A DNA stretch of 64,000 nucleotides from positions 115,318-179,317 of the forward strand of contig OMWY01000009.1 in NCBI GenBank assembly GCA_900314885.1, read 5' to 3'. Positions 18,052-28,265 of this stretch are shown in pieces (the stretch's first letter is position 1; every line of letters begins with the position of its first letter). Below the pieces are notes generated by a model. That model saw only the letters and a program-made list of their open reading frames with translations, was not told where the DNA came from and did no database searches. Source of the stretch: an uncultured Eubacteriales bacterium. GTDB taxonomy: Bacteria; Bacillota; Clostridia; Lachnospirales; Lachnospiraceae. Position numbers and translations under genes: made by a program.

Positions 18052-18357
18052 ATGGCAGAGGTTACATTAACAAACGCGAACTTTGAGAATGAGGTTCTCA
18101 ATTCGGATAAGCCCGTTCTTGTTGATTTCTGGGCTACCTGGTGCGGACCGTGCAAGATGCTCGGACCTGTAATTAAGGAAATAGCGGATGAGAATCCTCA
18201 GATCAAGGTAGGCAAGGTCGATGTAGATAACGAGCCGGAGCTCGCGAGGAAGTTTGGTATAGAGAGTATACCGACGGTAATTGTTTTTAAGGATGGGAAG
18301 CAGGCTAACATGTCGGTCGGTTTCAGACCTAAGCAGGATATTTTAGCATTATTGTAA
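18052..18357 (+). CDS. trxA: Thioredoxin
   Basis: 101 residues from the ATG at 18052 after a GAGGTAAT site; an in-frame ATG lies 19 codons upstream, in the operator. The active site WCGPC is at residues 30-34 within VDFWATWCGPCKMLGP, and the cis-proline loop is SIPTVIVFKDG. Both are canonical for a cytoplasmic disulfide reductase of about 12 kDa. The operator-like palindrome suggests induction by copper or reactive sulfur species rather than purely constitutive synthesis. Confidence 0.97.
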   Translation: MAEVTLTNANFENEVLNSDKPVLVDFWATWCGPCKMLGPVIKEIADENPQIKVGKVDVDNEPELARKFGIESIPTVIVFKDGKQANMSVGFRPKQDILALL

Positions 18358-18362
18358 GAAGA

Positions 18363-18393
18363 CAGCCACGGTTTTTACACCGTGGCTTTTATT
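18363..18393. terminator. Terminator after thioredoxin, probably shared with the PL9 gene
   Basis: Perfect 8-bp stem AGCCACGG/CCGTGGCT followed by TTTTATT, between converging genes. Confidence 0.88.
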
Positions 18394-18416
18394 ATATTAC
18401 ATTTCTGGGTTTTTAA

Positions 18417-19988
18417 TCAGAAACCTGTGCAGGTACCGATTAAGTCAGCACCGCTGATATTATTCTTAGCGCCGTAGGACTTACAGTTAATTATCTTGGC
18501 TCTGCCGAAGGTTACCTTATAGCCTAAGGCTGAAGGGGGTCCGTCCTTTGGCCAGTTGTAATTAATCTTGTTGTTTTCGGCTGTGCAGTTCTCCATGGTA
18601 ACTACGCCACCCTGGTTATTTCTGTCGAATCCGGCAGCGAGATTTCCCTTAGCTGTGCAGCCCTTTAATACGTGATTGCAAGGATAGATATAAGCCTTCT
18701 TGCCGGGAGTCTTATTATCTACGCCACCCATCTTGAAGCCGTTGCCGTCACCGTAAATGCCGTTGCATTTTCCGTTGTAATTAGCGTGGCAGTTTACAAG
18801 GGTTACAGCGCCGTGAGCCGCGTAGCAGTCCCAGCCGTCATCTGAATTGTACTCGGCTGTGCAGTTCTCGTAATAATTTCCCTCGCCTGAGTGAAGCTTG
18901 TTAGCGAATCCGTCAGCGTTCTCGCCCTTAGCGTCTGCGTTGTGGTGTGAATAGCAGTTGTAAAACTTATTGTAGCTTCCGCCGTTGCATACCTGGAAAC
19001 CGGCGTCATGGTTGTAAGCGCAGGTTACATATTTAAATGTGTTGTTATTTCCGCTTACGAATACACCATTATCGCTTGCGTTGATTACGGTGATGTTGTT
19101 GATGGTGCTTCCGTTTCCGGCAAGTGTAAGTCCGCGTCCGTTGCTGCCGCTTGTCTGTGAGAAATCAAGCACAGCGTTGTTGACTCCGGCAAGATTTACG
19201 CCACTAGGAACGTTAATTGACTTGGTGCGGATTGTACCGCTTATAACTATAGTGGTTCCTGCCTTAGCCTTTGAAAGGGCACTTGCGAGGGCTGAAGCGT
19301 TGCTTACAGTAGTAGAGCTTCCTGTGCTGGAACCCTTGTTTCCGCTGTTATTTCCCTTATTTCCGGAATTTCCCTTGTTACCTGAATTTCCGGAATTGCT
19401 GCTGTCTGTATGATTTGTCTTCTCGAAAATGAACTGCTGGCAGCCGAGTCCGTTGTAGGTCCAGATATTCAAATTACCGCCATTGCTTGTGCTCCATCCA
19501 TATACATCAAGGGCGCGCTTATTTCCGCTGCTCTTGGAGAGGAGGCAGACAGCCCCGTTCTTAGACTTCTTAACCTTCCAGATCTGAGGTGCCTTGCCGT
19601 TTGAAGCCCAGATCTCCACGTTTACACCGTCTTTGTTCTCACCGTTAGTGACATCGAGCATTCTCTTGCCACTCATGCCGCTCATGAGGGTTATATAGTT
19701 ATTGCCGAGATTCCTTACGTACCACTTCTGGCAGTTATTGCCGTTTCCCTGGTACTGGGCTACGTTAGCGCCGTTAGAATCCTTGGCGTTTGTAACTTCA
19801 ACGTACTTCTGGCTGTAAACGTTCTTGATATAATACCAGCCGTCAGCGATTATAGCGCTCTTTGTGGTGCTCTTGGTGCCTGCGATAGCTGTTACTGTGG
19901 TGACAGGCAGAGCAGCTGTCCCTGTTGATGCTACTGCCGCTATGAGCGCTGCCATAGCGAACTTCTTAAGAACTTTACTGTAGGACAT
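18417..19988 (-). CDS. Secreted pectate lyase, PL9-type, with ricin-B lectin domain
   Basis: 523 residues. Signal peptide about 1-36; ricin-type beta-trefoil lectin about 46-190 (GWYYIKNVYSQKYVEV, repeated Q-x-W/F motifs); Asn/Gly/Ser/Lys linker about 192-225; right-handed beta-helix to the C-terminus. The motif ADGFANKLHSGEGN followed by SDDGWDCY is the PL9 signature, with Lys about 364 matching the catalytic lysine. PL9 enzymes cleave polygalacturonate, or in some subgroups rhamnogalacturonan, by beta-elimination. The lectin domain probably holds the enzyme on plant wall material. It is divergent from the galactanase gene, fitting joint attack on pectin. Confidence 0.88.
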   Translation of the reverse strand: MSYSKVLKKFAMAALIAAVASTGTAALPVTTVTAIAGTKSTTKSAIIADGWYYIKNVYSQKYVEVTNAKDSNGANVAQYQGNGNNCQKWYVRNLGNNYITLMSGMSGKRMLDVTNGENKDGVNVEIWASNGKAPQIWKVKKSKNGAVCLLSKSSGNKRALDVYGWSTSNGGNLNIWTYNGLGCQQFIFEKTNHTDSSNSGNSGNKGNSGNKGNNSGNKGSSTGSSTTVSNASALASALSKAKAGTTIVISGTIRTKSINVPSGVNLAGVNNAVLDFSQTSGSNGRGLTLAGNGSTINNITVINASDNGVFVSGNNNTFKYVTCAYNHDAGFQVCNGGSYNKFYNCYSHHNADAKGENADGFANKLHSGEGNYYENCTAEYNSDDGWDCYAAHGAVTLVNCHANYNGKCNGIYGDGNGFKMGGVDNKTPGKKAYIYPCNHVLKGCTAKGNLAAGFDRNNQGGVVTMENCTAENNKINYNWPKDGPPSALGYKVTFGRAKIINCKSYGAKNNISGADLIGTCTGF

Positions 19989-20032
19989 GATGTGAAACCT
20001 TCAAGTTTCTGAAAAAAGTTTAAGTTAAATAC

Positions 20033-20083
20033 AGAATGCTTAGCATTCTCAAAAAGTATACCACCGTTTTCAGACTTTGAAAA
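20033..20083 (-). promoter_or_regulatory. PL9 promoter candidate with a 17-bp leader palindrome
   Basis: On the minus strand TATACT (20060-20055) has a TTTTCA -35 17 bases upstream (20083-20078). Just downstream lies AGAATGCT-T-AGCATTCT (20033-20049), a perfect inverted repeat placed where a repressor would block elongation or a hairpin would cap the mRNA. Confidence 0.45.
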
Positions 20084-20171
20084 CCGTAAAAATCAAAGAT
20101 GTAAAAAATTGATTAAAAATAAGCGTCTAATGAGCGAAAATGCAGAAACTTAATTAAATTTAACACGGGGT

Positions 20172-20184
20172 GCGCAAGTTGCGC
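20172..20184. promoter_or_regulatory. Palindrome GCGCAA-G-TTGCGC upstream of the GH53 promoter
   Basis: Perfect 6-bp arms with a single central base. It shares the 11-bp core CGCAANTTGCG with 20347-20357; the two sites lie on either side of the promoter. Confidence 0.5.
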
Positions 20185-20252
20185 TAATGCATATGCCGCT
20201 ATTAGTAAATATGCACAAATATATAATCTGAACTTTGTGAAAATTTAACGTA

Positions 20253-20281
20253 TTTACAAAATCAACCCGACCCTGTATAAT
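20253..20281 (+). promoter_or_regulatory. Sigma-A promoter of the galactanase gene
   Basis: TTTACA (20253-20258), 17-base spacer, TATAAT (20276-20281). The predicted leader is about 90 bases. Confidence 0.82.
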
Positions 20282-20346
20282 AAATCTTGCACTGGAGAAA
20301 GAATGCTTGATTTAAATTTAGCAATCTTTCACAAACAAGTAATAAA

Positions 20347-20357
20347 CGCAAATTGCG
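20347..20357. promoter_or_regulatory. Palindrome CGCAA-A-TTGCG in the GH53 leader
   Basis: Perfect 5-bp arms with a single central base, 174 bp centre to centre from the matching site at 20172. A pair flanking a promoter suits repression by looping or road-block. Confidence 0.5.
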
Positions 20358-20380
20358 CATACTATACAAAGGAGCAAGGT

Positions 20381-23300
20381 ATGTTAAAACAGGTCAAGAA
20401 GTTACTATCGTTTATGCTAATGTTAGCGCTGATGATTACGCTGCTTCCTGCGGGTGGCAAGATAAACGCCCGGGCAGCGGAAGAAGCGGCAAGCAGGACA
20501 TTTATGCTGTATGTATATTATGAGGGAACAGAACAACTTACAGCTGATATTTGGAAGAGAAATGCTCTTGATTTTACTGCAAGCGATGTTACATCAGATG
20601 CTTTTGGGTGGGAGAAGCAGGAAGCTGCCTTACAAAAGGTTCCTGATAAAGATAATTGGTATCAGGTTGAATTCGAAGTTAAAGGTAAATCATCCGATGA
20701 CGATGGCTTTGATATTTACACCGATAAAGGAACCACAAAGTTTATGTCATTCGGTCCTTGGGATAATACCAATAAGGCAGAGTATGAAAAGCTCTTTACC
20801 GGAAAATCCGCTTATATCCTTAAGGACTGGACGATAACAGATAATCTCTCGGCCATTGGTGGTTCTTCATCAGATGACAATACAGATCCTGTTGAGCCGG
20901 AACCATCCGAGCCGGAAGAGGACAAGTCCGATGAGGTTCTTGACGCAGATTTGTCAGATGCAATCCGCGGTATGGACGTTAGCTCTTATATTTCTCTTCA
21001 GGATTCCTTTGATGCCTTGAACGCCGAAGAAGGCACAGAAAAATATGGCTTCAAGGACAACGATGGCAATATAATTAAGGATCAGGCCTTCTTTAATTTC
21101 CTTGCTTCGACAGGTATGAACTATGTCCGTCTCCGTGTATGGAACAATCCTTATGACGCAAACGGAAACGGCTACGGCGGTGGTAACAACGACCTCGCTA
21201 AGGCTATCGAGATGGGAAAATATGCCACAAACGCCGGCATGAAGGTTCTTATCGATTTCCACAACTCGGACTTCTGGGCAGATCCTGCTAAGCAGAGCGT
21301 ACCAAAGGCCTGGGAAGGAAAGTCAGAGGATGAGCTTGCGACTGCGGTAGCTGATTATACGACAGAGAGCCTTAACAAATTACTCGATGCCGGTGTAAAT
21401 GTTACGATGGTTCAGGTCGGAAACGAGACCCACGGCTGGATGTGCGGAATCGTTTTTGATAAAAATGATCCGAATAAGGGCTTAAATAAGCTTCTTGACG
21501 CAGGCTGCGACGCGGTTCACGAGGTTGCGGCAAATTATAACAGGGAAATTCTCGCTGTAGTTCATTTTGCTAACCCTACCGGCAGCAACGAAGAGTCATA
21601 TGCCTGGAATATGGCCCAGTACGACGGCGATAACGATGGTAAGAAGGAAGGCGTAAGCTACGATGTATTTGCCACATCCTATTATCCATACTGGCACGGC
21701 AGCCTTGAGAACCTCCGTTCGGTTCTTCACGGAATAGCCAAGACCTACGGCAAGAAGGTAATGGTAGCTGAGACTAGCTATGCCAACACACTTAAGGATT
21801 TTGACGGGCACGGAAATACGGTTCGCAAGGGAACAAATGATACCGGCGACGATTTAGTCTGGGCATTTAACGAGCTCGGCCAGGCTGAAGAGTTCCAGGC
21901 TGTTGAGAAGGCAGTCCGCTCAATTGCGGCTAAGGATGGCAGCCATGCGGGACTCGGCGCGTTTTACTGGGAAGGAACCTGGATTGACCTTATAAATGTG
22001 GACGGTCTCACCGGAGAAGCCCGTGATGCCGCAATTGCTAAGAATAAGGAACTCTGGGAGAAATACGGTTCAGGCTGGGCCGCTTCATTTGCGGGAGAAT
22101 ATGACGCAAAGGATGCGGGAAAATGGTACGGCGGCAGCGCTGTAGATAACCAGTGCTTCTTTGATGAAAATGGATATCCGCGTAAATCAATCACTACATT
22201 TTCACCTGATTACAAGCCTTTTGAATTAACGGCAGCCCCTGTAAGCGCTGAATGCGGTGAAGAGGTTGAGACAGAGGCAGGGAGCACCATAACAGCGGCG
22301 AATTTACCTGAGACAGCTATTGTCGTATTTGACGATGATTCGAGCTCCAAGGAAGCAGTAGTCTGGTCAGAAAATGATATAGCCTCCGCAAACGCATTTA
22401 TAGCGGATAACAAAAATGTAGATAAGACCTTTACCGTAAATGGCACTGTAACAATAAATGGGAAGGAGTTTACGGTAGCATGCACCGTTAAGCTCGTTCC
22501 AAGGAACCTCTTCGCAAATCCTTCCTTTGAGGACAGCGATGAGAGCGGATGGATGGTTTCTTCTGATTCAAAGGGACTTGATGTAAACACTGACGGTTCA
22601 GCGAAGATTGGTACAAATGATCCTCGTACAGGTGCTAAGACCCTTCATTTCTGGTATGGCGAAGACTTTACATTTAACTTCTCAAAGGAAGTCGCGATAT
22701 CAGAGGCCGGAACCTACGAAGCATCTATCTATGCCCAGGGTGGTGATGTAGGCGACAGCAGTGAGCTTACTATTTCAGCTTCATGCGGTGATACAACTGT
22801 AACAAGTGAAAATGTGACCCTCGAAGGCTGGAAGAACTGGAAGCTTTTGAAGACGTCAATAAAAGTAACCGATGAGATGATTAAGGCGGCGGACGGCAAG
22901 CTTACGATTACCGTAAATGCTAAGATGCCTGCCAAGGCCTGGGGCTCATTTGATGACGCTACCCTGGTCCTCTACCCTGAAGAAAAAATAGAGCCGGCTG
23001 AACCGGATAAGCCTTCGGATAATAAGGAATCGGGAAGTAATTCAGGTAGCAGCTCATCAGGAAATAACTCTAACAGCAGTTCCTCGGGCAGCAGCTCAAA
23101 CAGCAGCTCATCAGGCAACGGAAGCTCAAGCACCGTAACGGTACCTGAAACCCCTGCTGTAACGGTTCCCGAGACGAAGAACGAAGATAAGCCTCAAACC
23201 GAGCCTGCAGCCGAAGTAAAGCCTGAAGATAAAGGCGATAAGACAGTAACCGAAACCGCGATAAATGAAAATGATAAAACACCTTCATCGGCAGCTGCGA

Positions 23301-23632
23301 CAACAAGTGCCGTTACTAAGACAACTAAGATAGTAAAGGCTACACTTAAGACCAAGAAGGGCAGCAGCAAGACCTACTGCTATAACAGCAAGGGGAAGCT
23401 TGTAAGAAGCTCAATAGTTAAGTCAGGCAGCAGGCTCTACATTACGGATAAAAAAGGCGCTGTAATTAAAAATAAGCTCGTTAAGCTTAACGGCAAATAT
23501 TATATCGCCGGAAAATCCGGAGCCCTGAAGAAGAACACCTGGGTAACAATCAAGAACAAGAGATACTATGTAAATAAAAATGGAGTCGTAACAAAGACGA
23601 AGACAATCAAAAAGACATCAAAAAATAAATAA
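20381..23632 (+). CDS. Secreted multidomain GH53 arabinogalactan endo-beta-1,4-galactanase
   Basis: 1083 residues from the ATG at 20381 after AAAGGAG; a longer frame from 20303 has no ribosome site. Signal peptide to about residue 31; N-terminal beta-sandwich module about 32-165; GH53 barrel about 196-616 with acid/base Glu349 (MVQVGNET) and nucleophile Glu464 (MVAETSY); Ig-like Big_4 domain about 620-705; CBM61-like galactan-binding module about 705-860 (NLFANPSFEDSDESGWMV); Ser/Asn-rich linker; and C-terminal aromatic repeats (KLNGKYYIAGKSGALKK) of cell-wall-binding type. It should cut beta-1,4-galactan side chains of rhamnogalacturonan I at the cell surface. The CBM61 call is tentative. 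Confidence 0.9.
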   Translation: MLKQVKKLLSFMLMLALMITLLPAGGKINARAAEEAASRTFMLYVYYEGTEQLTADIWKRNALDFTASDVTSDAFGWEKQEAALQKVPDKDNWYQVEFEVKGKSSDDDGFDIYTDKGTTKFMSFGPWDNTNKAEYEKLFTGKSAYILKDWTITDNLSAIGGSSSDDNTDPVEPEPSEPEEDKSDEVLDADLSDAIRGMDVSSYISLQDSFDALNAEEGTEKYGFKDNDGNIIKDQAFFNFLASTGMNYVRLRVWNNPYDANGNGYGGGNNDLAKAIEMGKYATNAGMKVLIDFHNSDFWADPAKQSVPKAWEGKSEDELATAVADYTTESLNKLLDAGVNVTMVQVGNETHGWMCGIVFDKNDPNKGLNKLLDAGCDAVHEVAANYNREILAVVHFANPTGSNEESYAWNMAQYDGDNDGKKEGVSYDVFATSYYPYWHGSLENLRSVLHGIAKTYGKKVMVAETSYANTLKDFDGHGNTVRKGTNDTGDDLVWAFNELGQAEEFQAVEKAVRSIAAKDGSHAGLGAFYWEGTWIDLINVDGLTGEARDAAIAKNKELWEKYGSGWAASFAGEYDAKDAGKWYGGSAVDNQCFFDENGYPRKSITTFSPDYKPFELTAAPVSAECGEEVETEAGSTITAANLPETAIVVFDDDSSSKEAVVWSENDIASANAFIADNKNVDKTFTVNGTVTINGKEFTVACTVKLVPRNLFANPSFEDSDESGWMVSSDSKGLDVNTDGSAKIGTNDPRTGAKTLHFWYGEDFTFNFSKEVAISEAGTYEASIYAQGGDVGDSSELTISASCGDTTVTSENVTLEGWKNWKLLKTSIKVTDEMIKAADGKLTITVNAKMPAKAWGSFDDATLVLYPEEKIEPAEPDKPSDNKESGSNSGSSSSGNNSNSSSSGSSSNSSSSGNGSSSTVTVPETPAVTVPETKNEDKPQTEPAAEVKPEDKGDKTVTETAINENDKTPSSAAATTSAVTKTTKIVKATLKTKKGSSKTYCYNSKGKLVRSSIVKSGSRLYITDKKGAVIKNKLVKLNGKYYIAGKSGALKKNTWVTIKNKRYYVNKNGVVTKTKTIKKTSKNK

Positions 23633-23636
23633 ATGA

Positions 23637-23682
23637 AGAGAGCTGCCGAATTTGGTAATTTACCAAATTCGGCAGCTCTTAT
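23637..23682. terminator. Long hairpin between converging galactanase and ABC permease genes
   Basis: A 20-bp perfect stem from AGAGCTGCCGAATTTGG to its complement, with almost no loop. The T tract is weak (CTTATG), so it may also act as an mRNA-stabilising structure. Confidence 0.75.
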
Positions 23683-23727
23683 GTTGAACGTTCAAGTCAA
23701 ACGACGTCGGCTGTTATGGATTGGAGA

Positions 23728-25837
23728 TTATTCCTTTAAAAATGAAGGAACCTCTCCGGCTATTAGGAAAATCGTATCAGTATCACCTGATTTGTAATAA
23801 ATAGTTACATCATAGCTGCTGTCATAAATACTGTTAATAGCTAATGCGTAAGGGTCGGAATGATCGAGAATTTCCTTTATCTGCTTGGCGTCTGTGATAG
23901 TTATTCCCTCATCACTTGTGTATCCCACATCGGAGGTATAAGCTGATTTAGTTGAAGCATCACTGTCGGTGCTTACCCTATTTACGCTGATTGCCTTAAC
24001 CGTATCAGGGTCTATTACACTTGTTTTATAGCCAAATTCCGATAAAATTCCGAGCGTTTCGGTCATATTTCTGTATAGCGGATATACATTAAATACGGCA
24101 TGCGAATCGTCATCAAAGCTGTACCTTCTATATTTTTCACCAGCTTCCTTTGTCCTGAACTGGAGGATTCCGGCATAACGCGCCTTTTCTTTGTCGCTGT
24201 AGGACATGGCCGCAAGCTCAGATTTATAAGTATCTATGAGTCTCTTTAGGTCGCTGTCAGAGAGCTTGTCAAGCTTATAGGATATATAGCCATCACAGTA
24301 GCTTACCCTATAAACATCAGATGGGTCGTCAGTCATAATACTGTATTTCTGAGTGAGATAATCCCTGCTGTTGTATAATTTCTCGCAATATTTCTCTATT
24401 TCAGCGCTATTAGCGATATATTTCCTATATACGCTTCTGCCATCTGTTAAATTCCACTTAATATAAACCGTAGTGGTCGGGTAGTCACTTATAAAATAAT
24501 CTACTGCCTTCGTAGCCACGGTATTATTGACGCAAATTTTTGCGATTTCGCGAATGTCAGCGGTATCAGAGTATTCGGTAGTATCAAGAGCCGCTTTCGC
24601 ATACTTAAGTGAGTCAAGTGAGTTATTATATGCGCCTACATTAAAACCATCAAGATCGCCGTCTTCATCACCTATCGCTGCTTTATTGTATTCAAATTCC
24701 AGCTTGTCTGTTACAATTGAAGCGGATTTGATTTTATTTTCGGTCGGAATATAAGTATCATATCCGAATAAATCAAAAACGAAAATACCGAAAATTAAAT
24801 AGGTCACTGCGAGCGAAATAATTAATGTAATTTTATGAGAGAACAGCTTCTTGAAATCGGAATTATAAACAATCTCCATTATCGCGTATGATAAAAGGAA
24901 GCCGACAGTTATTCCGAAATAAGCCCAACCCTTTCCAATACCGTTTATATCGCTGAAGGATGAGCCAAAAACCAGGCCAAATAATAATCCAACCGGAATG
25001 GTTATTAATACCTTAATCGGCCCTTTTGTAACCTTGTAAGCCATTGCGTGACCGGCTGCCTCGGAAGGCCTTTTCTGATAAAGAAAATATCCAAGGCAAA
25101 ATAATATTATACTAACAATTATTGATGCTATTATATAGTGCGCATACCCATGACCGTTGATCAAAGTCTCTGACCAATAAGCAAAGCCAAACAGGGCAGG
25201 AGAAAAACGGAAAGCTTCATCCACCGAGGTGACAAGGTAATTATTAAAAGCGGTGGTAAAGAAATCCATTAACGCATTGTGGATAAGGAAAATTGCCGGA
25301 CCGTATCCGATGAAAACAAGCGTTCCTGCTATGGCGGTTCCCATATTTCCTGTAAGCTGCGCTGCGATCATGGCTACCATATAGCTGCCGATGAAGAAAA
25401 CGAGCTGCATTAGCGTGTTTACAAATGTTCCTGAAATAAGTGCCATACGCTCGCCATGGGCAGTACCTACAATTAACGCGCCAATCTCTGACATAATAAT
25501 AGCCGGTATTGCTACGATTAAAATGCTGTTTATGATATTTATCAGATACAGCTTGCTTCTTTTTATCGGCTGGCTGTGGTAAAATGAGGTCTCACGCTCA
25601 TTAAAAAGATACGAAAATGAGCTGATTCCAAGTGCCAGACCTAATACCATATACATAAATACAGCTGCGGCGTTTTGCGATATGGATGTAATACTAAGGT
25701 ACTGTGTTACAAATCTGTGATGGTATGAGGAATCGTTGGAATTTACCGCGGCGGCTGCTACAATGTACTCAAAAAAAGTAAATAGCAAGCTTATCGCGAT
25801 AGCCCAAAGTCTGTGCTTAAGATTTTCCTTCCATGGA

Positions 25838-25866
<29 letters not shown>
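23728..25866 (-). CDS. ABC-2-type transporter permease of the Ytr type
   Basis: 712 residues. The N-terminal half has about six to eight membrane helices (RLWAIAISLLFTFFEYIVAA, ISSFSYLFNERETSFYHSQP), a further cluster lies at about 240-370, and a soluble extracytoplasmic C-terminal domain of about 330 residues follows (VNRVSTDSDASTKSAY). The FNERETSFYHSQPIKRSKLY stretch is typical of ABC-2 permeases paired with YtrB-like ATPases. It overlaps the ATPase gene by 29 bases. Related GntR/ATPase/permease operons respond to cell-wall antibiotics; substrate here unknown. Confidence 0.82.
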
Positions 25867-26739
<873 letters not shown>

Positions 26740-26743
<4 letters not shown>

Positions 26744-27120
26744 TTTTCTCCTTCTCCCTTCTCATGATAAATGGCATATATCTCTGATTTTAATTCCGTT
26801 ACGGAAATGCCTCCGTCTTTGGCCTTCTTAGTGACTTCACGAAATTCGGACAGAATTTCACCTTTTCTTGCCTCCTTAATCTTAGCGGTATCGACTACGT
26901 AATTTCCCTTACCGCGGATAGAATTAATGACGCCCCTGGTCTCGAGGTCAAGATAGGCTCTCTGTACGGTGTTCGGATTTATGGAAAGCTCCGCCGCGAG
27001 CTGTCTTACGCTCGGCAGGGGGTCTCCTTCATTCAGGACACCGAGAACGATGAGATCCGTAAATTTATCCTCAATCTGGGCATATATCGGGCGTCTGTCG
27101 CCCGGGTCAAGAACTATCAT
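26740..27120 (-). CDS. GntR-family regulator, YtrA subfamily
   Basis: 126 residues from the ATG at 27120 after CAGGAGGGCA; a longer frame to 27198 runs through its own promoter. Winged helix at about residues 12-72 (RPIYAQIEDKF, SVRQLAAELSINPNTVQRAY), then a short helical C-terminus (about 50 residues) typical of YtrA rather than FadR/HutC types. It probably represses the ABC operon it heads. Palindromes over the promoter are listed separately. Confidence 0.9.
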
Positions 27121-27140
27121 GCATTGCCCTCCTGTGTGAA

Positions 27141-27198
27141 TGATACGTGTATCATCTGTATTAATTACCATAATACACTTGTATACACCTTTTGTCAA
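27141..27198 (-). promoter_or_regulatory. Promoter of the GntR-ABC operon with operator candidates
   Basis: On the minus strand TTGACA (27198-27193), 17 bases, TATTAT (27175-27170). The spacer holds GTGTATACAAGTGTA with palindromic TGTATACA, and TGATAC-GT-GTATCA (27141-27154) lies between promoter and start. Either fits autorepression by the YtrA-like protein. Confidence 0.7.
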
Positions 27199-27227
27199 CC
27201 CCTTTTTGGCGAATTTTGAAATTTTTC

Positions 27228-27256
27228 TTGTATTCGTCGCTCCAATAGGTTAGAAT
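27228..27256 (+). promoter_or_regulatory. Promoter of the carbamate kinase-methionine operon
   Basis: TTGTAT (27228-27233), 17-base spacer, TAGAAT (27251-27256), 44 bases before the start codon. No riboswitch-like structure was seen in the short leader. Confidence 0.65.
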
Positions 27257-27299
27257 ATTTCTATAGGTACTGTTACAGAAAGTTTGGAGGGCCATTTTC

Positions 27300-28265
27300 A
27301 TGGAAGAAACAAAGCAGTCTAAGGATAAAAAGAGGGAAATCGTTGTGGTCGCGCTCGGAAGGAACTCGTTCGGGCGGACCATTCCTGAGCAGAAGGAGCA
27401 CGTACATACCGCGGCGGTTGCGGTTGCTGACCTGGTTGAGGCGGGATACATTCCTGTTGTCACACACAGCAACGGCCCGCAGATAGGTATGATTCAGACG
27501 GCGATGACGGAATACTCAAGGCTTGAACCGGAATTCACGGTTGCGCCTATGTCGGTCTGCGGCGCCATGAGTCAGGGGTATATAGGCTACGATCTTCAGA
27601 ACGAAATCAGAACTGAGCTCCTTGACAGGGGCATCTACAAGCCTGTCTGCACCATAATTACTCAGGTTCGCGTGGACCCATTCGATAGGGCATTTACCCA
27701 CCCGACTAAGGTCATCGGTCGTGTTATGAACAGGACTGAGGCTGACGCCGAGGAAGCGAAGGGAAACTTCGTAACCGAGGAGGACGGTGGCTTCAGGAGA
27801 ATTATCCCTTCACCGAAGCCTGTCGAGATTTATGAGATAGATTCAATAAGGGCTCTTGTAAATGCCGAGCAGATTGTCATCGCCTGCGGTGGTGGCGGTA
27901 TTCCTGTCATGCAGCAGGGTACGAGGCTTAAGGGGGCGAGCGCGATAATTGAGAAGGACGCCACCGCGGCAAGACTCGCGGGTGAGCTTGACGCTGACGC
28001 CATGCTCTTCCTCACGCATCGTGAATTCCTGACCGAGAAGACCGGCACGCCTGAGGAGAAGAAGATAGGCGAGATAAGTGTCGCTGAGGCTGAAAAGCTT
28101 ATAGAAGAGCAGGGCAACTTCACGGCGGGACTCGATAAGGCTAAGATGGAGGCTGCCATAGAATTTGTCGCTAGCGCGAGAGATAAGGCCCGCAAGGCTG
28201 TAATTACTTCTACCGAGAACGCGCTTGCGGGTCTCAAGGGGCGCACGGGTACTGTAATTAAATGA
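27300..28265 (+). CDS. arcC: Carbamate kinase
   Basis: 321 residues after GGAGGG. N-terminal VVVALGRNSFGRTIPEQ is the amino-acid-kinase phosphate-binding region, with Arg-Asn where carbamate kinases often have Gly-Asn. VTHSNGPQIGMIQ, CGGGGIPV and EKDATAARLAGELDADAMLFLT are typical further motifs. The enzyme interconverts carbamoyl phosphate plus ADP with ATP, CO2 and ammonia. No arcA or arcB is next to it, so it is not in an arginine deiminase operon here. Its stop overlaps the aroA start. Confidence 0.93.
   Translation: MEETKQSKDKKREIVVVALGRNSFGRTIPEQKEHVHTAAVAVADLVEAGYIPVVTHSNGPQIGMIQTAMTEYSRLEPEFTVAPMSVCGAMSQGYIGYDLQNEIRTELLDRGIYKPVCTIITQVRVDPFDRAFTHPTKVIGRVMNRTEADAEEAKGNFVTEEDGGFRRIIPSPKPVEIYEIDSIRALVNAEQIVIACGGGGIPVMQQGTRLKGASAIIEKDATAARLAGELDADAMLFLTHREFLTEKTGTPEEKKIGEISVAEAEKLIEEQGNFTAGLDKAKMEAAIEFVASARDKARKAVITSTENALAGLKGRTGTVIK

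Larger units (their letters stand above)
19989..20380. other. Divergent regulatory region between PL9 and GH53 genes
   Basis: No gene is seen. The 392 bp carry a minus-strand promoter candidate, the 5'-leader palindrome of the PL9 gene, a strong plus-strand promoter and two CGCAANTTGCG palindromes, listed separately. Confidence 0.6.

Noticed and set aside
19039..19413. 124-codon plus-strand frame opposite the PL9 gene
   Set aside because: Leu/Pro-rich mirror of the Gly/Asn/Ser linker of the lyase; no promoter or ribosome site.
20303..20380. 26-codon N-terminal extension of the galactanase
   Set aside because: It has no ribosome site and would bury the signal peptide; AAAGGAG points to 20381.
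27121..27198. Longer version of the GntR gene starting at 27198
   Set aside because: The extra 26 codons cover the promoter and operator elements; the strong ribosome site is placed for the ATG at 27120.
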